Assembly: GCA_030450655.1 (NCBI GenBank) | Contig: JAKDIE010000082.1 | Location: forward strand, 1 to 6,514 | Direction: 5' to 3' | DNA from: Ruaniaceae bacterium | GTDB taxonomy: Bacteria > Actinomycetota > Actinomycetes > Actinomycetales > Actinomycetaceae | DNA length: 6,514 nucleotides | In this document: positions 1 through 5,222 of the stretch, piece after piece | Layout of the letters: each line of letters starts with the position of its first letter | How positions within the stretch are numbered: the first letter of the stretch is position 1 | Position numbers and translations under genes: made by a program | The notes under the pieces: model-generated | Told to the model about the DNA's origin: nothing | Databases searched by the model: none | Seen by the model: the letters and a program-made list of their open reading frames with translations, nothing else

Positions 1-1689
1 GTTGAGGATCGTCAGACGTGCGTCCTTCGCCTGGGTCAGCGCGCCGGCCAGCACCGACGACGGGATGCCGTCGAGCTTGGTGTCGAGCTGGATCGCGGTG
101 ACGAAGTCGCTGGTACCGGCGACCTTGAAGTCCATGTCGCCCAGGGCGTCCTCGGCACCGAGGATGTCGGTGAGCGCCGCGTAGCGGGTCTCGCCGTCAA
201 CCGTGTCAGACATGAGGCCCATCGCGATACCTGCAACGGCGGCGCGCAGCGGCACACCGGCGTTCAGCAGCGAGAGGGTAGAGGCGCACACGGAACCCAT
301 CGAGGTCGAGCCGTTAGAACCGAGAGCCTCGGAGACCTGACGGATCGCGTAGGGGAAATCCTCACGGCTCGGCAGCACGGGCATGAGCGCGCGCTCGGCG
401 AGCGCTCCGTGGCCGATCTCGCGGCGCTTCGGGCTGCCCACGCGGCCGGTTTCACCGGTCGAGTAGGGCGGGAAGTTGTAGTTGTGCATGTAGCGCTTGC
501 GCGTCACCGGCGAGAGGGTGTCCAACTGCTGCTCCATGCGTAGCATGTTCAGCGTGGTGACACCCATGATCTGGGTCTCGCCGCGCTCGAACAGCGCGGA
601 GCCGTGGCCGCGCGGGAGAACCTCGACCTCTGCCGAGATCGTGCGGATGTCCTTCAGCCCTCGGCCGTCCATGCGGACGCCCTCGGTGAGGACGCGCTGG
701 CGCACCAGCTTCTTGGTGACGGCGCGCACTGCGGCGGAGATTTCCTTATCGCGGCCTGCGAAGGTCTCGGCGAGATCGGCCAGCACCTGGTGGCGGATCG
801 TCTCGAGTGCGGACTCGCGCTCCTGCTTGTCCGCGATCGTGATCGCGCCGGAAACCGCATCGGTCACGTTGGACTCAACGGCGGCGTAGACGTCATCCTC
901 ATAGTCGAGGAAGCGCGGGAACTCGGCTGTGGGCTTCGCCGCTACCGCAGCGATCTCGCTCTGCGCATCGCACAGGACGCGGATGAACGGCTTCGAGGCC
1001 TCGAGGCCAGCGGCCACGATCTCCTCGGTGGGCGCCTGCGCCCCGCCCTGGATCAGGTTCCACGCGTTATCGGTGGCCTCGGCTTCGACCATCATGACGG
1101 CGACGTCGTCACCTACGACCCGGCCAGCAACAACCATCGAGAAGACCGAGTTCTCCAACTCGCTGTAGCGAGGGAATGCCACCCACTGGCCATCGACCAG
1201 GGCGACTCGTACGCCGCCGATCGGACCCGAGAACGGGAGGCCTGCAATCTGCGTGGACAGCGAGGCGGCGTTGATGGCCACCACGTCGTACGCGTCATCC
1301 GGGTGAAGCGCCAGGATCGTTGCGACCACCTGGACCTCATTGCGAAGGCCCTTGGCGAAGGCTGGGCGCAGCGGGCGGTCGATCAGGCGGCAGGCGAGGA
1401 TCGCCTCCGTGCCTGGGCGTCCCTCGCGGCGGAAGAACGATCCGGGGATCTTTCCAGCCGCGTACTGGCGCTCCTCGACGTCCACCGTGAGGGGGAAGAA
1501 GGCGAACTGGCCCTTGGGGGGCTGGCCTGCCGCGGGGGCGGACAGGATCATCGGGGCCTGGTCGAGGTACACGGTCGCGCTGCCAGCTGCCTGGCGCGCG
1601 AGACGCCCCGTCTCAAAGCGGACGATGCGTGTGCCGAAGGAACCGTTATCGATAACGGCTTCGGCGAACTTGATTTCGGGACCCTCCAT
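1..1689 (-). CDS. pnp: Polyribonucleotide nucleotidyltransferase (PNPase), C-terminus beyond window
   Basis: This enzyme degrades RNA 3'-to-5' by phosphorolysis; actinobacterial homologues have also been called guanosine pentaphosphate synthetase. The reading frame from ATG at 1689 is open to base 1 and gives 563 residues, so it is cut by the window edge. A first RNase PH-like domain carries FFRREGRP (about residues 85-92) and RLIDRPLRP (101-109). An all-helical linker lies around 265-330. The second, catalytic RNase PH domain begins near [11 protein letters not shown] (339-349) and has [14 protein letters not shown] (457-470) and GDMDFKVAG (517-525). Asp514, Asp520 and Lys522 match the E. 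coli catalytic set D486/D492/K494 in spacing. The KH and S1 RNA-binding domains expected at the C-terminus (roughly 150-200 more residues) lie outside. A GGAGG at 1695-1699, five bases upstream, fixes the start. It follows rpsO, the usual arrangement. Confidence 0.97.
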   Translation of the reverse strand, partial: MEGPEIKFAEAVIDNGSFGTRIVRFETGRLARQAAGSATVYLDQAPMILSAPAAGQPPKGQFAFFPLTVDVEERQYAAGKIPGSFFRREGRPGTEAILACRLIDRPLRPAFAKGLRNEVQVVATILALHPDDAYDVVAINAASLSTQIAGLPFSGPIGGVRVALVDGQWVAFPRYSELENSVFSMVVAGRVVGDDVAVMMVEAEATDNAWNLIQGGAQAPTEEIVAAGLEASKPFIRVLCDAQSEIAAVAAKPTAEFPRFLDYEDDVYAAVESNVTDAVSGAITIADKQERESALETIRHQVLADLAETFAGRDKEISAAVRAVTKKLVRQRVLTEGVRMDGRGLKDIRTISAEVEVLPRGHGSALFERGETQIMGVTTLNMLRMEQQLDTLSPVTRKRYMHNYNFPPYSTGETGRVGSPKRREIGHGALAERALMPVLPSREDFPYAIRQVSEALGSNGSTSMGSVCASTLSLLNAGVPLRAAVAGIAMGLMSDTVDGETRYAALTDILGAEDALGDMDFKVAGTSDFVTAIQLDTKLDGIPSSVLAGALTQAKDARLTILN

Positions 1690-1706
1690 GGGTTCCTCCG
1701 TTCGTG

Positions 1707-1740
1707 TTCGATCGTGCCGGCCGGGCGGCCATCGATCGAA
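1707..1740 (-). promoter_or_regulatory. Hairpin in the pnp leader, just upstream of its ribosome binding site
   Basis: TTCGATCG at 1707-1714 pairs perfectly with CGATCGAA at 1733-1740 (8 bp). Inside, a 4-bp GC stem can form in two alternative registers (1719-1722 with 1727-1730, or 1716-1719 with 1726-1729). It ends eight bases from the GGAGG of pnp. In E. coli a pnp leader stem is cut by RNase III and mediates PNPase autocontrol. A similar role here is inference from position and shape, since sequence alone cannot show processing. Confidence 0.5.
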
Positions 1741-1822
1741 GCCCACGGAAGATTTCCGGAAGCCACTACCGAAGACCGAACCATTCGGCGCGGTGGTGAA
1801 TGAATATTGAGTTATTGCAGGT

Positions 1823-1848
1823 GTGGCCCGGGATTTCTCCCGGACCAC
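1823..1848 (-). promoter_or_regulatory. rpsO-pnp intergenic hairpin (possible processing site or weak attenuator)
   Basis: The arms 1823-1833 and 1838-1848 form an 11-bp stem closed by a four-base loop, starting nine bases after the rpsO stop. Read as minus-strand RNA, the one imperfect pair (1827/1844) is a G-U wobble and the loop is GAAA, a GNRA-type tetraloop. Read as plus-strand RNA, the same pair would be a C-A mismatch. This points to the rpsO-pnp transcript as the functional strand. The bases that follow (ACCTGCAATAACTC) are not a U-tract, so it is not a canonical intrinsic terminator. RNase III cleavage of an rpsO-pnp spacer hairpin is known in E. coli and Streptomyces. Confidence 0.65.
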
Positions 1849-1857
1849 GATGGTGAG

Positions 1858-2127
1858 CTAGCGGCGAATGCCAAGTCGTTCAATGAGCGAGCGGTACCGA
1901 GCGATGTCAACAGCCGTGAGGTAGTCGAGCAGGCGACGGCGCTGGCCCACGAGCAGCATGAGTCCGCGGCGCGAGTGGTGATCGTGCTTGTGCGTCTTGA
2001 AGTGTTCAGTGAGGTCCTTGATTCGCCGCGAGAGCAGCGCGATCTGTACCTCGGGGGAACCGGTGTCACCCTCATGGGTTGCGTACTCGGCGATGATCTG
2101 CTTCTTGACGTCTGGTGCGAGGGGCAC
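1858..2127 (-). CDS. rpsO: 30S ribosomal protein S15
   Basis: S15 is a primary 16S rRNA-binding protein of the small-subunit platform. With a GTG start at 2127 the product is 89 residues, the family's usual length. The stretch [17 protein letters not shown] (20-36) and the signature region [19 protein letters not shown] (39-57), continuing through [11 protein letters not shown] (60-70), are diagnostic. The frame stays open upstream to an ATG at 2184, but that extension (with CSGAPC) is foreign to S15. The AAGGAG at 2133-2138, five bases before the GTG, decides the start. The gene lies 121 bases after ribF and 168 bases before the pnp start. S15 commonly represses its own mRNA in bacteria; a possible leader structure is listed separately. 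Confidence 0.98.
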   Translation of the reverse strand: MPLAPDVKKQIIAEYATHEGDTGSPEVQIALLSRRIKDLTEHFKTHKHDHHSRRGLMLLVGQRRRLLDYLTAVDIARYRSLIERLGIRR

Positions 2128-2168
2128 GAGCTCTCCTTCATTGTTCTTGTTGCACGGAGCTCCGGAGC
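2128..2168 (-). promoter_or_regulatory. rpsO leader with ribosome binding site and repeated self-complementary GAGCTC
   Basis: AAGGAG (2133-2138) is the Shine-Dalgarno sequence of rpsO. GAGCTC occurs just 5' of the GTG, overlapping the last base of that motif (2128-2133), and again at 2157-2162 inside two overlapping palindromes, CGGAGCTCCG (2155-2164) and GCTCCGGAGC (2159-2168). The two GAGCUC copies can pair with each other over 6 bp and close off the start region, or the upstream copy can fold on itself. This could be an S15 autoregulatory element, but the pairing is short and not tested for covariation. Confidence 0.3.
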
Positions 2169-2217
2169 ATGTTCTTCCGGGCATGACACAGCCGTGGCCG
2201 ATCTAACGGCAAGATTT

Positions 2218-2226
2218 ACTCTATCA
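2218..2226 (-). promoter_or_regulatory. Weak candidate promoter for rpsO (extended -10)
   Basis: The minus strand reads TGATAGAGT here, which fits an extended -10 (TGn) followed by TAnnnT, the actinobacterial -10 pattern. It would place a start near 2211 and give a leader of about 84 bases for rpsO. No -35 resembling TTGACA is visible 16-19 bases upstream, so this is only a candidate. The rest of the 2169-2248 gap shows nothing further, including no clear terminator after ribF. Confidence 0.25.
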
Positions 2227-2248
2227 GCCAGGCCTTAGCCCCCGGCAG

Positions 2249-3220
2249 TCAGCGTGCGTGAGCGTCCTCACAGGGAGGCAACGGAACGGGCTCCCCCAGG
2301 TGGCGGGCGGTCTCGATCACGTCCTGGCGCATCTGCACCAGCAGCGGTTCGATTCCGTCGAACGCGTGCATAGGGCGCAGGCGGTGGGTGAACTCCACCG
2401 TCACCAGGTGGCCGTAGAGGTCGAGATCGTCGCGGCCAAGCACGTGCGCCTCAACCGTGCGCGATTCGTCCCCAAAAGTGGGATTCGTTCCCACCGAGAT
2501 TGCTGCCGGGTACCGTACGTCGCCATCGGTGAGCCACCCAGCGTAGACGCCATCGATCGGGACAACACCCACATCCTCGGCCTTGAGGTTCGCGGTCGGG
2601 TATCCAAGCTCCCTCCCGCGGTGGGCGCCGTGAACCACCTCGCCGCGCACCAGGTGTGGGCGCCCGAGGATGTACGCCGCCGCCTCGACGTCTCCATCGG
2701 CCAATGCCTCACGGATCCACGTGGAGGACCACCGCCGACCAGAGGTAGGATCCACGAGGTCTTCGACCACGTCCACCTCGAACGCGTAGGTGGCGCCGAG
2801 CTCACGTAAGGTCGCGATATCACCGGAGTTGCCCACTCCGAATCGGGCGTCCTCCCCCACCACCACGGCACGGGCACTGAGAAGCTCCACGAGGTGGGTA
2901 CGCACGAACTCCTCGGGGGTAAGAGCGGCGAATTCGAGCGTGTAGTTCACCAGAAGCGTGGCGTCGATTCCCTGAGATTCGAGGGCGTCGAGCCGTTGCG
3001 ACACCGAACTGAGCGGCTGAATGTAGCGGTCTGGGTGGTGGACCAGCACGGGGTGCGGCGTGAAGGTCATCGCCACAGAGCGCAGCCCCATCATCCGCGC
3101 GCGTTCAACGGTGCGCGCAAGCACGGCCCGATGCCCGCGGTGCATGCCCGCGAACATGCCGATCGTGACGACGGCGCCGTCAAGGTGCGGGACCTCCTCG
3201 ACGCCGTTGAAGATCTGCAC
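2249..3220 (-). CDS. ribF: Bifunctional riboflavin kinase / FMN adenylyltransferase (FAD synthetase)
   Basis: The enzyme phosphorylates riboflavin to FMN and adenylates FMN to FAD in the cytoplasm. The product has 323 residues, a normal length. The N-terminal nucleotidyltransferase domain shows GMFAGMHRGH (21-30), TFTPHP (52-57), VGEDARFG (121-128) and SSTWIR (165-170). The C-terminal kinase domain shows GRPHLVRGEVVHG (186-198), RGRELGYPTANL (201-212), GTNPTF (244-249) and VEAH with the likely catalytic Glu257. Two departures stand out: Ala24 where the family normally has Asp (GxFDGVHxGH), and Ala125 where an aromatic residue is usual. His27 and His30 are kept. The start is GTG at 3220, directly after the TGA of the upstream small gene. 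There is no good Shine-Dalgarno of its own, so coupled translation is likely. Residues 1-20 align naturally with family N-termini, supporting this start. Confidence 0.96.
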   Translation of the reverse strand: MQIFNGVEEVPHLDGAVVTIGMFAGMHRGHRAVLARTVERARMMGLRSVAMTFTPHPVLVHHPDRYIQPLSSVSQRLDALESQGIDATLLVNYTLEFAALTPEEFVRTHLVELLSARAVVVGEDARFGVGNSGDIATLRELGATYAFEVDVVEDLVDPTSGRRWSSTWIREALADGDVEAAAYILGRPHLVRGEVVHGAHRGRELGYPTANLKAEDVGVVPIDGVYAGWLTDGDVRYPAAISVGTNPTFGDESRTVEAHVLGRDDLDLYGHLVTVEFTHRLRPMHAFDGIEPLLVQMRQDVIETARHLGEPVPLPPCEDAHAR

Positions 3221-3433
3221 TCAGTGACCGCCGCAGCCACAACCGCCGTGACCGCGGCCCTGGCCACGTCCTGCGCGCGCTGCTTTCAGGCCGAGGTCAT
3301 CCTTGCCTGAGGGCAATCCCTTGTCCTTCGTGCCGCCGCCGCAACCGCAACCGCAACCGCCGGTCTTCTCAACGACGGGCTCTGGGGCAGTGACAGTCGC
3401 AGCTCCGTGGCCGCCGCATCCGCATTCACTCAT
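3221..3433 (-). CDS. Small Cys/Gly/His-rich protein, putative metal binder, unrecognised
   Basis: This 70-residue protein is not one I can name. It carries CGCGGH at both ends (residues 4-9 and 65-70) and a central CGCGCGGG (27-34). That gives seven cysteines (4, 6, 27, 29, 31, 65, 67) and His9, His62 and His70. Between them lie a Pro/Val/Glu stretch and a basic Arg/Gly/Lys segment (50-62). There is no signal peptide or membrane segment. Such CxC-GGH clusters resemble metal-binding tails, for example the Cys/His-rich tail of SlyD, so zinc, nickel or copper binding is a reasonable inference. A good Shine-Dalgarno (GAAAGGA, seven bases before ATG 3433) and tight packing between truB (29 bases) and ribF (stop abuts start) argue that it is really expressed. 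TAGAAT at 3460-3465, overlapping the truB stop, could be a -10 of its own, but no -35 is evident. Confidence 0.75.
   Translation of the reverse strand: MSECGCGGHGAATVTAPEPVVEKTGGCGCGCGGGTKDKGLPSGKDDLGLKAARAGRGQGRGHGGCGCGGH
3339..3356 (-). repeat. Hexanucleotide tandem repeat inside the Cys-rich gene
   Basis: CCGCAA (plus strand) is repeated three times exactly and followed by CCGCC. On the coding strand this is GGT TGC three times in frame, producing the central Gly-Cys run. Slippage would add or remove Gly-Cys pairs without breaking the frame. Confidence 0.8.
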
Positions 3434-3462
3434 GTGTGTGTCCTTTCGGGTCTGTGGCGATT

Positions 3463-4317
3463 CTACGCCGGAGCGAAGACAAGCACGGGCTTGCCCTCGG
3501 AATCGATCAGGGCGACGACGGTCCCGTCGCCGTCGGCCAGGGCAGTGAGTTCACGTGGTGCTGGGACCCTGCGGCCGAAACGCGCGTCACGAACCAGTTC
3601 GGGATCCGGCCCCCACACTGGGAACAGTGCGCTCGCAGCCTCTGTCACAGAGATGACGCGAGGCCCGTCAGTCATGACCGAATCGAGTGGTTGAGCACCC
3701 GCTACCTCGAAAGGGCCAACTCGAGTGCGGCGCAAGGCCGTCAGGTGGCCGCCCACCCCAAGAGCGGTTCCGAGATCGCGCGCCAGGGCACGGATGTAGG
3801 TTCCGGACGAGCATTCAACGGTCACATCCAGGTCTATCGATGAACCCTCGCGCCGTTCGCCGTTCACGTCGAAGCGACGGATCGAGACGGGGCGCGCCGG
3901 GAGCGCCACGTCCTCGCCGGCGCGCACGCGGGCGTACGAACGCTGCCCATCGATCTTGATCGCGGAGACTGCGGAGGGTACCTGCTGGATTTCGCCACGA
4001 AGACCGCGGAGAGCCGATTCGACCTGTTCGCGACCAACCGTTGAGGCGTCGTGGATCTGCGTGACATCACCCTCGGCGTCGTCTGTCACTGTGGACTGCC
4101 CCAGCCGGATCGTGGCGGTGTAGGTCTTATCAACTCCCACAACGTAGGTGAGGAGGCGCGTTGCCCGATCGATGCCCAGGACGAGTAGCCCTGTCGCCAT
4201 CGGGTCGAGTGTGCCGGCATGGCCCACGCGGCGAGTGCCTGCGGCGCGGCGCGTCCGCGCAACGACATCGTGTGACGTCAGCCCGCTCGGCTTATCAACG
4301 AGGAGAAGGCCGTCCAC
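3463..4317 (-). CDS. truB: tRNA pseudouridine(55) synthase
   Basis: TruB isomerises U55 in the T-loop of tRNAs. The 284-residue product has LLLVDKPSGLTSHDVV (4-19), the catalytic motif GHAGTLDPMATGLL (32-45) with nucleophile Asp38, KTYTATIRLGQSTVTDDAEG (64-83), QVPSAVSAIKIDGQRSYARVR (112-132) and CSSGTYIRALARDLG (169-183). A C-terminal tail from about 210 corresponds to the extra domain seen in actinobacterial TruB. The GTG start at 4317 overlaps the TAG of rbfA by one base (TAGTG), so translation is probably coupled. In many actinobacteria a DHH phosphoesterase gene sits between rbfA and truB; here the two genes touch. Confidence 0.97.
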   Translation of the reverse strand: MDGLLLVDKPSGLTSHDVVARTRRAAGTRRVGHAGTLDPMATGLLVLGIDRATRLLTYVVGVDKTYTATIRLGQSTVTDDAEGDVTQIHDASTVGREQVESALRGLRGEIQQVPSAVSAIKIDGQRSYARVRAGEDVALPARPVSIRRFDVNGERREGSSIDLDVTVECSSGTYIRALARDLGTALGVGGHLTALRRTRVGPFEVAGAQPLDSVMTDGPRVISVTEAASALFPVWGPDPELVRDARFGRRVPAPRELTALADGDGTVVALIDSEGKPVLVFAPA

Positions 4318-4775
4318 TAGTCCTCGACATCGCCGTGCGGGGCGTCGGCGTCTGCGTCTGCGTCCTCACGGTATGGGTTCGCCTCTCCCGCATAGGTGGC
4401 GTTGGCAGCGAGTGCGGCTACCTCGGCGTCCCGCGCCGCCGCCTCGCGCAGTGAGGCTTCGAGTGACGCAGCTGTCTCGGGCAGGGCATCGGGGATGAAC
4501 TCGACGCTGGGGGTGAGGCGCACTGCGAGCTGTTTTCCCACCTCGGAGCGGATCATCCCCGTGGCCGAGCGCAGCGCTGCCGCCGAGGACTCACGCTCCT
4601 CATCGTCACCGAACACCGTATAGAACACGCTGGCATGCTGAAGATCGCCCGTCACGCGCACGGCGGTGACGGTCACGAATCCGAGGCGGGGGTCTTTGAT
4701 TCGGGATTCAAGAAGGCGCGCGACGATCTGGTGAATACGGTCTTCCATCTTGCGTGCGCGTAGAGTATCGGCCAT
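4317..4775 (-). CDS. rbfA: 30S ribosome-binding factor A
   Basis: RbfA is a KH-like protein that binds immature 30S subunits and is needed for late 16S maturation, especially in the cold. The 152-residue product shows RARKMEDRIHQIVARLL (6-22), IKDPRLGFVTVTAVRVTGDL (26-45) and VGKQLAVRLTPSVEFIPD (79-96), which define the family. Residues 97-152 extend beyond the KH fold as an Ala/Glu-rich helix and an acidic tail containing DADADADA; comparable low-complexity tails occur in actinobacterial members. The ATG at 4775 has only GGAAG one base upstream, too close for normal Shine-Dalgarno use. A -10-like TAGAAT six bases from the ATG suggests a leaderless message. The usual upstream gene infB is absent here. 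Confidence 0.96.
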   Translation of the reverse strand: MADTLRARKMEDRIHQIVARLLESRIKDPRLGFVTVTAVRVTGDLQHASVFYTVFGDDEERESSAAALRSATGMIRSEVGKQLAVRLTPSVEFIPDALPETAASLEASLREAAARDAEVAALAANATYAGEANPYREDADADADAPHGDVED

Positions 4776-4781
4776 GCTTCC

Positions 4782-4787
4782 ATTCTA
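4782..4787 (-). promoter_or_regulatory. Candidate -10 for a leaderless rbfA transcript
   Basis: On the minus strand TAGAAT is followed by six bases (GGAAGC) and then the ATG of rbfA. A transcript starting the standard distance after this hexamer would begin at or next to the A of the ATG. TAnnnT placed 6-8 bases from an ATG is the hallmark of leaderless genes in actinobacteria. No clear -35 is seen, which is also common there. The lack of a usable Shine-Dalgarno fits this reading. Confidence 0.45.
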
Positions 4788-4843
4788 GGAGGTTGAACCG
4801 TCTGGTTCGGTCTCTAGGATCCAGTGACGAATCCGCACAGGCC

Positions 4844-4866
4844 CCCGGATGCCTCAGGGCTCCGGG
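4844..4866. repeat. Small inverted repeat
   Basis: CCCGGA at 4844-4849 is the perfect complement of TCCGGG at 4861-4866, with an 11-base loop. It is the weakest of the dyads in the rbfA-sigma gap, and no function is evident. Confidence 0.5.
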
Positions 4867-4874
4867 TGTCGGGC

Positions 4875-4918
4875 ACTGGGGGTCGCTCTCCAGCCCCCCT
4901 GGGAAAGCGACCCCCAGT
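4875..4918. repeat. Large inverted repeat 1 (13-bp perfect arms)
   Basis: Bases 4875-4887 (ACTGGGGGTCGCT) are perfectly complementary to 4906-4918. The 18-base interior can form a further 4-bp stem (4890-4893 with 4899-4902). No T-tract follows on either strand, so it is not a classical intrinsic terminator, and divergent genes need none here. Part of its rightward-read arm (4874-4879, CACTGG) could instead pair with CCAGTG at 4821-4826, which would open the hairpin. It lies 100 bases upstream of rbfA. Confidence 0.8.
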
Positions 4919-4964
4919 AGCTCGCCGAGCCCGGGATCTGCGAAACCGCCGCTCTCCAGCCCCC
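4884..4964. repeat. Direct repeat shared by the two large dyads
   Basis: CGCTCTCCAGCCCCC occurs exactly at 4884-4898 and again at 4950-4964, each time covering the left inner arm and loop of a dyad. The two structures therefore look like related copies of one palindromic unit rather than chance hairpins. Their outer arms differ in sequence. Confidence 0.75.
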
Positions 4965-5000
4965 GGAGAGAGCGGCCCCCCATTCTGTTCGCAGATCCCG
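4932..5000. repeat. Large inverted repeat 2 (13-bp perfect outer arms plus inner stem)
   Basis: Bases 4932-4944 (CGGGATCTGCGAA) are perfectly complementary to 4988-5000. Inside, 4952-4957 pairs with 4965-4970 and 4948-4951 with 4973-4976, separated by a two-base bulge, leaving a 7-base C-rich loop. The whole is a long branched-looking rod of about 23 bp. A short palindrome, GCTCGCCGAGC (4920-4930), sits between this and the first dyad. No U-run follows on either strand. Confidence 0.8.
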
Positions 5001-5008
5001 AGATCGAC

Positions 5009-5036
5009 TTACGATGGCGTTGGGGCCATGTATAGA
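5009..5036 (+). promoter_or_regulatory. Weak candidate promoter toward the sigma factor, overlapping a possible minus-strand -10
   Basis: TTACGA (5009-5014) and TATAGA (5031-5036) are separated by 16 bases and resemble a housekeeping -35/-10 pair read rightward. On the minus strand TATACA (5034 to 5029) overlaps the same -10 region, so divergent promoters could share this site. If the minus one is used, its start would lie about 60 bases from the centre of the CRP-type operator. Matches are partial, and this is a candidate only. Confidence 0.3.
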
Positions 5037-5075
5037 TGAGAGTCTCGAACCTCCAGATCATGACGCGACATGTAT

Positions 5076-5091
5076 TGTGATGTGCCTCACA
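5076..5091. promoter_or_regulatory. CRP/GlxR-type operator TGTGA-N6-TCACA
   Basis: The sequence TGTGATGTGCCTCACA is an exact match to the half-site pair TGTGA-N6-TCACA recognised by cAMP receptor proteins, including GlxR of corynebacteria and CRP of mycobacteria. The right flank TTT also matches the E. coli consensus. It lies in the intergenic region between rbfA and the sigma gene, 42 bases before the leader-peptide start. Downstream of the candidate plus-strand promoter it would act as a repressor site; upstream of a minus-strand start it could activate. The binding protein is not in the window. Confidence 0.6.
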
Positions 5092-5132
5092 TTTAGGGTG
5101 TCCCGGGGCCTCCTTCAAAGGAACATGGTGGC

Positions 5133-5222
5133 ATGACCGTAAACGCACAGCCGCGCGCACACACCCGCGCCGTAGCGTGGAGCGTGGCCACGGATCATTC
5201 GTGTGCGGGATCTCGGTCATGA
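5133..5222 (+). CDS. Possible 29-residue leader peptide overlapping the sigma factor start
   Basis: ATG at 5133 opens a 29-codon frame beginning MTVNAQPRAHTRAVAW and ending CAGSRS, followed by TGA at 5220-5222. That TGA overlaps the ATG of the sigma factor gene as ATGA, the classic coupling arrangement. AAAGGA at 5117-5122 lies ten bases upstream as a plausible Shine-Dalgarno, better than anything before the sigma gene itself. The peptide has no recognisable motif and resembles no protein I know. It may serve to bring ribosomes to the sigma start, or to regulate it. Chance cannot be excluded, because stop codons are rare at this GC content. Confidence 0.45.
   Translation: MTVNAQPRAHTRAVAWSVATDHSCAGSRS

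Noticed and set aside
604..1803. 399-codon plus-strand open frame opposite pnp
   Set aside because: It lies antisense to a clear PNPase reading frame, has no recognisable domain or ribosome binding site, and is explained by high-GC codon bias on the opposite strand.
2128..2184. N-terminal extension of S15 from ATG 2184
   Set aside because: The extra residues do not match S15, and a strong AAGGAG precedes GTG 2127, which gives the normal 89-residue length.
4875..5000. CRISPR array or bidirectional terminator
   Set aside because: There are only two units with differing arms and no regular spacers, so it is not a CRISPR array. No T-tracts follow either hairpin, and the flanking genes diverge, so no terminator is expected.
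5120..5143. ECF-type autoregulatory promoter (GGAAC followed by CGTAA)
   Set aside because: The spacing of 13 bases is too short for ECF promoters, and GGAAC is better explained as part of the AAAGGA ribosome binding site.
5177..5218. Upstream GTG starts (5177, 5201) for the sigma factor
   Set aside because: They are in frame but lack a ribosome binding site, and ATG 5219 already leaves a normal short N-terminus before region 2. They are kept only as alternatives.
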